Source: Chloroflexi bacterium 54-19 (GTDB lineage: Bacteria; Chloroflexota; Chloroflexia; Chloroheliales; Chloroheliaceae). Taken from it: a DNA stretch of 64,000 nt. The stretch is taken from positions 248,001-312,000 of the forward strand of contig MKTJ01000072.1 in assembly GCA_001898225.1 (NCBI GenBank). The letters run 5' to 3'. Shown here in pieces: positions 24,519-31,950 of this stretch. The notes under the pieces were generated by a model that saw nothing but the letters and a program-made list of their open reading frames with translations, had not been told where the DNA came from and did not search any database. Positions within the stretch are counted from its first letter, which is position 1; each line of letters opens with the position of its first letter. Position numbers and translations under genes: made by a program.

Positions 24519-25040
24519 GTGGCAGCACAAGACCGGAAAAAAGAAGAATCCAAACTACCGCAGGGGCTTTTTACCCTTTCAGGAGGGGACGAGCTAGAAA
24601 TTCTCCGTCCCACCGGAGTGTACTATCCTATTGGGGTAATCGGTCGCTGGGTTACCCCAGGGGATGGCCGGACTGCTTTGAATGAAATGCTGAGCGGCAT
24701 CCTGGTCCTTGAACTGGACCACCTTGTAAAAGCGGCGGCTTCAGGTGAAAGCTACCGGGTTGACCCTTTGAAGGAACTGGGAAACCGGGAGGGCTGGCAA
24801 TTAAACACCTCCCTAGAGGAAGACCCCTCAAAATATTCGCTGGTTAAGGACGGGACGGAGCGGGCACACCAGGGACCTCGCCTCGATTTGCTGTTGGTCC
24901 TTGAGGTAATGATGCGTTGTGCGCTCAAACCCTTTGAGGGGCAAAAAGAGCCTCCCAGTTGGGTCACCCGCTCTCGCCTAGTTTATCCCCAGCTTCTAAA
25001 AGAGTTAAAAGGCCAAGCCTTGTTTCAATCTCGCAGTTAA
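24519..25040 (+). CDS. Unrecognised 173-residue protein next to the ADP-ribosyltransferase
   Basis: GTG start with AAAGGAG 6 bases upstream, a strong ribosome site. The product is soluble and mixed alpha/beta, with a charged first 15 residues, then LFTLSGGDELEILRPTGVYYPIGVIGRWVTPGDG and a helical C-terminal half (LDLLLVLEVMMRCALKPFEG). No known motif was seen. A terminator separates it from the toxin gene. A role as a dedicated immunity or chaperone partner is possible only from position. Its 3' end overlaps a short minus-strand frame. Confidence 0.6.
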   Translation: MAAQDRKKEESKLPQGLFTLSGGDELEILRPTGVYYPIGVIGRWVTPGDGRTALNEMLSGILVLELDHLVKAAASGESYRVDPLKELGNREGWQLNTSLEEDPSKYSLVKDGTERAHQGPRLDLLLVLEVMMRCALKPFEGQKEPPSWVTRSRLVYPQLLKELKGQALFQSRS

Positions 25041-25086
25041 AGAAGGCCTCCCGGTGGTCCTGTATCAAATAGTCCAGGGCATTCAT
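24964..25086 (-). pseudogene. Possible remnant of a hemerythrin (HHE) domain gene
   Basis: The minus-strand frame from ATG at 25086 to TGA at 24964 encodes 40 residues beginning MNALDYLIQDHREAFFN. This resembles the first helix of HHE-domain proteins, whose typical start is a short helix followed by DHRE. AAGGAG lies 9 bases upstream of the ATG. The rest of an HHE domain (about 120 more residues) is absent. It lies just past the GH43 stop on the same strand and overlaps the end of the plus-strand gene. It may be a chance frame. Confidence 0.3.
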
Positions 25087-25127
25087 TATTCTTATCTCCT
25101 TATGGAATGAGCAGTCGCCCCAAAAGA

Positions 25128-26435
25128 TTAAATCTTCGGAGTTGGTTGGGGACCGGTGGTTGGTCCCTGGACTACCGGCTTGCCGTTTTGCCACTCTACC
25201 TTGTCCAGCCACATCAGGCGACGATCGGTTTTCAACCCCGCGTCAGATACCTCCCAGGCGTGATAGAAAATCCAGGTCTGGTCCCCCACCTGGATTAACG
25301 ACTGGCCGCCCGGCCCGATAACAGGCGGTTTATTGAGCGATGATTTGAGAATCGGGTTTTCGGGGGCCTGCTCGCAGGGTCCGGTGGCCGATTTACAGGT
25401 GGCATAGCCAACCGCATAGTTCACCCCCGAATAGTCGTTGGCCGAGAAGAACAGGTAGTAGGCGTTGTCGTGCTTGAACATCTGGGGCCCCTCCACCACC
25501 CGCCCTACCCAGGGCGCGTCGTTAGTCATAAGTTTGGTCGGTTGGCCGGTTACGCTAAGGCCATCCGCCGCTAACTCCTGGACGTAGAGGTTGGTTGGCA
25601 TCGAGCAGCAGTTGCCATCGTTTTTAAAGTAGAGATAAAGCTTGCCGTTGTCCTTAAAAACGTCCGGGTCAATCGTGCCGCCCTCGTCGGACTGGCAGAC
25701 CAGCGGTTTGGTACTGCTGTCTTTGAACTTACCTTCCGGGGCGTCGGCGGTGGCTACCCCCACACACTGTTTGTTGGAAGTTTTGTCGCGGGCGGTATAG
25801 TACATCACGAATTTCGAGCCAATCTGGGTCACGTCCGGTGCCCAGACCAGCGAACCGCCAAATTTGGCCCAACTCGGCAGGCCGGGCATGGCATCGGTGC
25901 CAAGGGTCCAGTTAATCATATCGGGCGAAGTCGCCACCTGGATATTCTTACCGTTGGCGTTGGTGGCGTAGGCGTAGAACTTGCCATTGACCTGCCAGAC
26001 GAAGGGGTCGGCAAAGTCGTTCACCAGCACCGGGTTCTGGAAATCACCGGGTGGTATGACGCCTGTGCTTGCGGTAGCCGCCTCGGTCGTCGTGGCAGGA
26101 GCCGTACCCGTGGTTGTTGCAGCAGTCGTGCTGATGGTTGTACCGGGTGAGCCCGCCGCAGTCGTGGCCGGGCCGGTGGTCGAGACAGCCGTGGTTACAG
26201 CCGCCGTGGTAGAAGTGGTCCCGGTTGTCTGGGCTGGCGTGGTAGCCGCAACCGTAGTTGCAGCACCAGTAGTTGCAGCACCAGTAGTTGCAGCAACACT
26301 TGTTAAGGCGACGGTCGTAGCCGGGGCCGGGGTTGGGGCCGCCGTATTATCTCCGCAGGCAGCTAACAGACCAAGCCCCACCAATAAAATGGTAAATCCA
26401 CTTAACCAGCGCGTCTGCCCAAATTTTTTGTGCAT
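25128..26435 (-). CDS. GH43-family glycosidase lipoprotein
   Basis: A surface-anchored glycosidase of 435 residues. The signal peptide ends in lipobox LAAC with Cys27, followed by a 100-residue Ala/Thr linker (about 30-125). The five-bladed GH43 domain then starts at NPVLVNDFADPF. The three catalytic acids expected for GH43 are visible as Asp143 (FADPF), Asp256 (TIDPD) and Glu315 (VEGPQ). Arabinofuranosidase or xylosidase action is typical for the family. It is 36 bp downstream of a sugar ABC permease on the same strand and so ends the import operon, suggesting that released sugars feed that importer. Confidence 0.9.
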   Translation of the reverse strand: MHKKFGQTRWLSGFTILLVGLGLLAACGDNTAAPTPAPATTVALTSVAATTGAATTGAATTVAATTPAQTTGTTSTTAAVTTAVSTTGPATTAAGSPGTTISTTAATTTGTAPATTTEAATASTGVIPPGDFQNPVLVNDFADPFVWQVNGKFYAYATNANGKNIQVATSPDMINWTLGTDAMPGLPSWAKFGGSLVWAPDVTQIGSKFVMYYTARDKTSNKQCVGVATADAPEGKFKDSSTKPLVCQSDEGGTIDPDVFKDNGKLYLYFKNDGNCCSMPTNLYVQELAADGLSVTGQPTKLMTNDAPWVGRVVEGPQMFKHDNAYYLFFSANDYSGVNYAVGYATCKSATGPCEQAPENPILKSSLNKPPVIGPGGQSLIQVGDQTWIFYHAWEVSDAGLKTDRRLMWLDKVEWQNGKPVVQGPTTGPQPTPKI

Positions 26436-26471
26436 AATTTTTCCTGACTATTTTCCTGGGTATTCAGCCTT

Positions 26472-27365
26472 TTAACCTTTGATACCTGCCGATGCCACGC
26501 TGGCTACGATGAAACGTTGCAGCGCGACGTAGAGTATTAACACCGGCACCGCCGCTACAACCGCCCCGGCCATCATCAACCCGTACTCCGAGGTGTAAGA
26601 CCCTTGCAAACTGCGCAAGCCAATCGGCAGGGTTTGCAGGCTGCGGTCCTGTAGAATAAGGAGCGGCCACAGAAAATCGTTCCAGCTACCCAGGAAGGTA
26701 ATCACACCGAGGGTCGCCAGGGCCGGTTTAGCCAGGGGCAGGGCGATGTACCAGAAAGTCTGGAAGGTGTTGGCCCCGTCAATCTGACCGGCTTCTTCCA
26801 GTTCTTTGGGAATACTCTCGAAGAACTGGCGCATAAAGAAAACCCCGAAGACCCCGGCCAGGGCCGGGAGTATCACCCCAAGGTAGTTGTTGCGCAGGTG
26901 CAGGGCGTTAACGGTAAGAAAGTTTGGCACCAGGAACAAGATGCCCGGCAAAAACAGGGTGAAAAGCAATATTCTGAACAGGATATTCCGGCCAACAAAC
27001 TCCATGCGCGCGTAGGCGTACGCCGCCAGCGAGTCGACGGCCAGCACCAGGACGGTTACCAGGACCGCTATCAGGATGCTGTTGGTAAACCAGGAAACAA
27101 TCGGTGTTTGCGGGTTGTCGAGCAGGGTTTTATAGTTGTCGAGGGTCGGGTTAGCGGGCCACCACTGCACGTCCCTGGTGAACAACTGGTTTTTTGGCTT
27201 GATAGAGGTCGCGAACATCCAGAACAACGGTATCAACACGATAAAGGCGATTAAGGTCAGAATTATATAGAGAATGGCCCGCTGGAAATAGATGCGGCCC
27301 CGGTAAGAAAAGGCCGAATTGCGGGTGGGCCTTTGGGCCTGGACTGAATTTGCCATCTTCCTCAC
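26472..27365 (-). CDS. Carbohydrate ABC transporter permease (MalG-like)
   Basis: A 297-residue inner-membrane permease of the CUT1 sugar family with six hydrophobic segments. The binding-protein-dependent transport EAA loop reads EELEEAGQIDGANTFQTFWYIALPLAKPAL (near 190-220). It follows the other permease by 5 bp, and the GH43 lipoprotein gene comes next. No ATP-binding subunit is encoded nearby, so a shared MsmK/UgpC-type ATPase elsewhere is likely. Confidence 0.94.
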   Translation of the reverse strand: MRKMANSVQAQRPTRNSAFSYRGRIYFQRAILYIILTLIAFIVLIPLFWMFATSIKPKNQLFTRDVQWWPANPTLDNYKTLLDNPQTPIVSWFTNSILIAVLVTVLVLAVDSLAAYAYARMEFVGRNILFRILLFTLFLPGILFLVPNFLTVNALHLRNNYLGVILPALAGVFGVFFMRQFFESIPKELEEAGQIDGANTFQTFWYIALPLAKPALATLGVITFLGSWNDFLWPLLILQDRSLQTLPIGLRSLQGSYTSEYGLMMAGAVVAAVPVLILYVALQRFIVASVASAGIKG

Positions 27366-27370
27366 TCCTT

Positions 27371-28336
27371 TTAGTAATTGGTATCCCGCTGGCGAAAGAG
27401 GCGGAAGTTCAGGTAGGAAATTACTATCATGATCAGGGCTACCACGAAAGACATCGCGGCGGCGCTACCCTGGGCATTCCGGCTGAACCCTTCGTCGTAT
27501 ATACGGAACATTACCGGCTCGGTCCCCCTTGATGGTCCGTTGTTGGTCATGAAAAGAGGTTGGCCGAACAGGTTGAAAGAGGCAATAATGGTAATCGTGA
27601 TGACAAAGACGAGGACCGCTTGCAAAAGGGGCAGGGTTATCCGCCAGAATTTTTGCCAGGTATTGGCCCCGTCAATGGTGGCCGCTTCGTAGAGTTGTTC
27701 GGGAATATCCTGCAAGGCGGCCAGCAGAATAATCATGTTGAACCCCATAGTCCACCAGACCGTCGCGATAGTAATGGCGACCCAGGCGGCAGGCAGGGTG
27801 GAAAGCCAGCGCGGCGGTCCATCGGTACCAAAGATACCGAGGGCCTTGGCATAGGAGTTGACCAGGCCGCCGTTGCTCTGGAAAATCCAGTACCACAGCA
27901 GGGAGATGACCGAAACCGATAGCACCCAGGGGGCAAAGATAATGGCCCGGTAGATATTGCGACCAGGCAGTTTGGTGTTGAGCAGGACGGCTAATAGGAG
28001 CGGGATAATCACCAGGGACGGGACGCTCCAGAGCATAAATATGCCGGTATTGCCGAGGGCATTCCAGAACAGGTCGAATTCACGGCTCTGGGGATTAAAC
28101 AAATTAGCGTAGTTGCCCAGTCCGACAAAAGTATTATTTTCAGGCGTGAGGAAATTATATTGGAAGGTACTGTAGACCAGGCCGCTCACGAACGGGTAGC
28201 CTACAAAAATCGCAAAGAAAATCAGGTGGGGCAGGATAAACAGGTACGGCGTGATACTGAAACGTCGCCTGGAGTTTACCCTGGTTACAGCCGTACCGGC
28301 CCCTGCCTGCTCACGCTCCTGGATGGTTTTCGCCAT
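27371..28336 (-). CDS. Carbohydrate ABC transporter permease (MalF-like)
   Basis: A 321-residue inner-membrane permease, with a cytoplasmic N-terminal 25 residues followed by six hydrophobic helices. The EAA loop reads PEQLYEAATIDGANTWQKFWRITLPLLQAV (near 212-242). It is the partner of the downstream MalG-like permease; together they form the channel of a CUT1-type importer. The gene is separated from the binding protein by a 118-bp gap containing a large hairpin. Confidence 0.94.
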   Translation of the reverse strand: MAKTIQEREQAGAGTAVTRVNSRRRFSITPYLFILPHLIFFAIFVGYPFVSGLVYSTFQYNFLTPENNTFVGLGNYANLFNPQSREFDLFWNALGNTGIFMLWSVPSLVIIPLLLAVLLNTKLPGRNIYRAIIFAPWVLSVSVISLLWYWIFQSNGGLVNSYAKALGIFGTDGPPRWLSTLPAAWVAITIATVWWTMGFNMIILLAALQDIPEQLYEAATIDGANTWQKFWRITLPLLQAVLVFVITITIIASFNLFGQPLFMTNNGPSRGTEPVMFRIYDEGFSRNAQGSAAAMSFVVALIMIVISYLNFRLFRQRDTNY

Positions 28337-28373
28337 TAAAATAGCCTGCCTTTCTAGGAACTTTCCGTCTCAA

Positions 28374-28436
28374 ACGGGTGCGCCAGCCCTGGCCGCATGA
28401 GCCAGGACTGACGCAATAACCCGTAAAAATCGGGTT
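28374..28436 (-). promoter_or_regulatory. Intercistronic hairpin between binding protein and permease genes
   Basis: A nested stem forms from ACGGGT (28374-28379), TGCG, and CCTGGC with their inverted copies GCCAGG, CGCA and ACCCGT (28419-28424). ACCCG can alternatively pair with CGGGT at 28431-28435 through a second stem (AACCCG...CGGGTT). Such structures between binding protein and permease genes commonly protect or partly terminate mRNA, so that the binding protein is made in excess. Confidence 0.65.
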
Positions 28437-28454
28437 CAGGATTGTGGCGGTAAC

Positions 28455-30023
28455 TCAGGACTTGGGTGCATCACCGTACTTGGCCTTGTTGGCCGCCAGG
28501 GTCTGATTACTCTTGGTGGCGGCGTCATCCAGGGCTTTTTTAACGTCGGTAGACTTACCCGTCATAAGGGCGGTTATGGCGTCACTGAGCGGCCCGAAAG
28601 CATCACCGATACCAGGGACGGACGGCGGGAAAATCGGGTTTTCGACCGCTTTCGCCAGTTCGGCCTGGGGATGCAGGTTTGCAATATCGGGGCTGTTGCG
28701 GACCGAGTTGTAAGCCGGGACATTACCCGCCTTGGCCCACGTCAGCGAATTGTCGAGGATGTACTTCATCAACATCGCCGAGGCCGCGTCCTTGCAGGTG
28801 TCATTCCCTTTCTTATGTACGGGGAGGCCGAGCGAAGCCATCCCGGCCCAGGTGGCAGGTTGGGTGCCGATTTGAGGAGCGGCGGTAGCTTTGCCATCGA
28901 ACGATACCGCCGAACCGGTTACATTCGTGGTCTGCCAGATACCATTCCAGATCATTCCGGCGGAACCGGCCTTGAAGGCGTTCAGGTCGGCGTCTACTTC
29001 CAGGGCCGGTTCGGAATACTTCTTCTGGGCGTCGAGCATCCACTGCATCGCCTTCACCCCGGCGTCGCTGTTCCAGGTAGCCTGGGTCACGTCGGAGTTA
29101 AATTCGCTACCGCCGAACTGGTGGAGTAACTGCTGAAAAATCTGCTGGACCGGGAAACCGCTGGTGATCTCAAAGCCTTTATTGCCATTGGTGGTCATGG
29201 CGGCGGCGGCTTTCTGGAAATCGGCGTCATTGGTGGGCGGCGCAGTAATACCCGCCGCTTTGAGCAGGTCGTTGTTGTAGTACATGGTCATGGGGACGAT
29301 GCTGAGCGGCAGGGTGTAACGTTTCCCGGCGACGACCCCGTTATCCCAGGCGATTTTCGGGAAATCGCTGGCGGTATAGCCAAGCTGCTGCACAATCGAG
29401 TCGATAGGCCGGATAATGTTGTTGAAGGCGAAGCTGGCGACCACGTCTTCGTTAACGATGATGATGTCGGGCAGAGTGTCCGAAGCGGCAGCGGTCGTCA
29501 ACTGGGTGTTGTAGTCGGCCTGGCTGGTCATTTTGACCGTGATTTTGCCGGAGTTGGCCTTGTTGAAGGCGTCTACAATCTGGCCCATGAACGGACCGTC
29601 CGGCCCGGTGAAGCCGTTCCAGTATTGCAGTTGAACGTTGGTGCAGTTAGCCGGCAGGGTGATAGCCGTCCCGGTCCCGCCCGCCGCAGTCGTACCGCTG
29701 GCCGCGGTGGTGCCACTCGCCGCGGTGGTGCCACTCGCCGCGGTAGTGCCACTCGCCGCGGTAGTAGCTGCCGCCGAAGTTCCGCCAGCGGCGGTGGTCG
29801 CAGCGGCTGAAGTGGCCCCGGCAGCAGTAGTGGCCCCGGCAGCAGTAGTTGTCCCAGCCGCCGTGGTCGCCCCGGCAGCAGTAGTTGCGCTAACTGCGGC
29901 GGTGGTAGCCGCCGCTGTGGGAGCAGCCGTATTATCGCCGCAAGCCGCGAGTAAACCGGCTAAAAACAAAGCTACCAGGGTAAGACTCAGGTAACTCCAT
30001 TTTCTCAAATCTCCTTTGATCAT
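28455..30023 (-). CDS. Sugar ABC transporter substrate-binding lipoprotein
   Basis: A 522-residue lipoprotein. The signal peptide has lipobox LAAC with Cys28, then a repeat-rich Ala/Thr/Gly linker to about residue 120. The family 1 solute-binding fold follows, starting at VQLQYWNGFTGPDGPFMGQIVDAFNK. It captures a saccharide outside the membrane and passes it to the two permeases encoded downstream. The linker is unusually long and shares its beginning with the GH43 lipoprotein. The sugar is unknown. It is the first gene of its operon. Confidence 0.94.
   Translation of the reverse strand: MIKGDLRKWSYLSLTLVALFLAGLLAACGDNTAAPTAAATTAAVSATTAAGATTAAGTTTAAGATTAAGATSAAATTAAGGTSAAATTAASGTTAASGTTAASGTTAASGTTAAGGTGTAITLPANCTNVQLQYWNGFTGPDGPFMGQIVDAFNKANSGKITVKMTSQADYNTQLTTAAASDTLPDIIIVNEDVVASFAFNNIIRPIDSIVQQLGYTASDFPKIAWDNGVVAGKRYTLPLSIVPMTMYYNNDLLKAAGITAPPTNDADFQKAAAAMTTNGNKGFEITSGFPVQQIFQQLLHQFGGSEFNSDVTQATWNSDAGVKAMQWMLDAQKKYSEPALEVDADLNAFKAGSAGMIWNGIWQTTNVTGSAVSFDGKATAAPQIGTQPATWAGMASLGLPVHKKGNDTCKDAASAMLMKYILDNSLTWAKAGNVPAYNSVRNSPDIANLHPQAELAKAVENPIFPPSVPGIGDAFGPLSDAITALMTGKSTDVKKALDDAATKSNQTLAANKAKYGDAPKS
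29701..29769. repeat. 18-bp tandem repeats coding the lipoprotein linker
   Basis: The 18-base unit gccgcggtggtgccactc occurs three times (29701-29718, 29719-29736 and 29737-29754, the last with one change), followed by a partial unit. More diverged copies continue to about 29930. They encode the TTAASG-type linker and could change in number by slippage. Confidence 0.85.
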
Positions 30024-30070
30024 GGGATCTTCCTCCTATTGAGCTAAAACATTAACTAACTTAAACACGA

Positions 30071-30141
30071 CTTTCGCTTTGGGCCGGGAAAAGCTAAATA
30101 TTGGGGCTAAACCCCCTCAACAGGAATGTTTGAAGCGAAAG
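30071..30141. promoter_or_regulatory. Spaced inverted repeat upstream of the ABC operon
   Basis: CTTTCGCTT (30071-30079) and AAGCGAAAG (30133-30141) are exact inverted copies 53 bases apart, about 50-120 bp upstream of the binding-protein start. They may be two operator half-sites, possibly for the adjacent ArsR-type regulator, or may close a leader structure. Confidence 0.4.
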
Positions 30142-30320
30142 CCCTATAAAAGATAAAGTCAGCAAAATAAGTCAATATTTCTATGGTTCGTGTAATTGTG
30201 CGAGAGGTTAAAGATGTAGGAGGACGTTAAATGACGGTGTAAATCCTTCTGGGTCAACTGGCAATTGCCCGTGGATTAACTTATAGAAGAACAATGATGA
30301 GTTGTAGCGGCGTACAAGCT

Positions 30321-31355
30321 TTAGCTATTTTTTGAAACAATACCGGCCAGGCCGGTTTGCTGGTTTTCCCTTTCTGACATAGCTTTCCCACTTTTCAACA
30401 GGGCGGGCGGACGGTAACTGATTTCAAGGACCAGGTCCTGCGGATAGTTACCAAAGCGATTGCCAAAGAGATTTAACCCCCCCACATTAACGGCATCCGG
30501 TTTGACCCCGATACGTACAGAAATGAAGGGCGAGTCGTTCAATTTCAAATCCGCAATCCTTACCTTCGAAACGGGAGCCCCGTCGACTCTGGTTGTGGTG
30601 TCATCCACGTGCCAGAACTTCAGGAGCCCGTACTGGGTATTCCGGGGGGTCCACCAGTCAGGTGTCAACCGGCCCGGTTCGCCGCCGAAATCGGAGGGAC
30701 TGGTCCAGGAGCCGAGTTCGACCCCGTTTATCCAGACCGTTATATCGGAAGGCCAGTTCAGGTTGTAGAGCGGCGCTTCCGAACAGACCTCCATGCTCAG
30801 CCGGATTATCGAAGGGATATTGTCTTTCGGCATCCGGTTTGGAAAGCGGTATTCCACGTACCCCTGGTGAAACCAGAGCAGTTGCGCCTTATAGTGCTCC
30901 GGTTCGTAAAACGAGGTGGGGTCGTCGAGCATCCCGATAATACCGGTATCGCTCAAAATCCCACAGGTTGGCTGGATCAGGCAATCCACGTACGCCCCGA
31001 CAGGCATACTGTATTCGGCCCTATGCTCACCACCCTCATCTAGCAGCGGTAAGTCGAGTATTACCTGGTCGACCATCCGGCTGCAAATCTTCTGGAGACC
31101 CCGGCTGGCCGGTTCGAATTCAGTTCGGACAAGCCTGCTTTCTTCAAGAATCTCTACGTGCAAAGCGGTCGAAGAAAGCGGAATGTCTAGGGCTGCGGCT
31201 ATTTCACTGATGCTGGCAATCCGGTTCGACAAAAAGCGTAAAATTCGGATTCGATTTGAATTATCCAGGGCTTTTAGAACTTTATGGGTGACCTGGCCTG
31301 GAATGTCATCGTCAAGGACGAGTATGCGCCTGTTTTTAAAACCATTAGACTGCAT
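30321..31355 (-). CDS. ArsR-type HTH regulator with C-terminal beta-rich domain
   Basis: I start this at the ATG at 31355 (344 residues); a TTG at 31445 in the same frame would add 30 residues but has no ribosome site. A winged helix lies at about 20-80 (VLKALDNSNRIRILRFLSN, ISEIAAALDIPLSSTALHVEILEES). A C-terminal domain of about 200 residues is rich in beta strands and Trp (DITVWINGVELGSW, LTPDWWTPRNTQYGLLKFWHV). That part looks like a ligand-binding sandwich of the kind seen in regulators beside sugar importers. It lies upstream of the ABC operon on the same strand and probably controls it. Confidence 0.82.
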   Translation of the reverse strand: MQSNGFKNRRILVLDDDIPGQVTHKVLKALDNSNRIRILRFLSNRIASISEIAAALDIPLSSTALHVEILEESRLVRTEFEPASRGLQKICSRMVDQVILDLPLLDEGGEHRAEYSMPVGAYVDCLIQPTCGILSDTGIIGMLDDPTSFYEPEHYKAQLLWFHQGYVEYRFPNRMPKDNIPSIIRLSMEVCSEAPLYNLNWPSDITVWINGVELGSWTSPSDFGGEPGRLTPDWWTPRNTQYGLLKFWHVDDTTTRVDGAPVSKVRIADLKLNDSPFISVRIGVKPDAVNVGGLNLFGNRFGNYPQDLVLEISYRPPALLKSGKAMSERENQQTGLAGIVSKNS

Positions 31356-31445
31356 AGCTTCTTTGCCAGGTAAAGCCTTGGACCATGGATAGTAGCCATT
31401 AGGATCTATTTGGTTAAGATGATAGAGTGAGAGCGTTAAAGGCAA

Positions 31446-31950
31446 ATCGAGGATGAAACAACGACGTTTCTAAATTTGTTAGATCTAATTACGTTTATAA
31501 TAGCAAAACTCTGCTCTTTGTCAATCTATTTTCCAAAATTGTAGGGTTATTATCTATAAAAATTGGAATATATAATTAAAACCTGCCTGATCCATAAAAT
31601 TTCACCTGTGTAACCTTTACCTGAAAGTTTCCTCTCTTAGCCAGATAAATGTTTCAGTCAAAATCCATCTTTATTATTATGAGTAGGAAAGTCAATTCAA
31701 GATATAATGGCACATTTAGGGTAAATTAGAGATTTATATAAAAGGTAAGTTTCTACAAGCAATTGGCATGAAAAATCCATGTTAACAACTTATAGGCGGG
31801 TTAATTAATTACTATAGACTTTCAGTTCAGACTAAATAATTAGACGAACATCCACCTAAAAAAGCCCTGGTAGGTTAAGAAATTGCTCAAGCTATGAATA
31901 AAACTAACAAGGAAACGATTAGATATTTAAAATGAGGAGAGTCTTTGCTA
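31446..31950. other. Divergent A+T-rich region between the ArsR-type regulator and malQ
   Basis: About 500-600 bp with no supported gene. It contains the palindrome TTAGATCTAA (31479-31488) close to the regulator start, and near repeats ACGTTTCTAA and ACGTTTATAA around it. These are candidate operator elements. The promoters of both flanking genes should lie here. Confidence 0.45.

Noticed and set aside
22401..25040. Simple toxin-antitoxin operon
   Set aside because: A strong terminator separates the two genes and the toxin is far larger than typical TA toxins.
25981..26475. Plus-strand 164-codon frame opposite the GH43 lipoprotein
   Set aside because: Shadow of the linker repeats and signal peptide; low-complexity product and no start signals.
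29701..29930. Regular repeats considered as a CRISPR array
   Set aside because: The units are directly adjacent without unique spacers and lie in frame inside a coding linker.
29638..29994. Long plus-strand Val/Ala-rich open frame opposite the binding protein
   Set aside because: It is the antisense reading of the Ala/Thr repeat linker; the repeats keep all frames open. There is no ribosome site.
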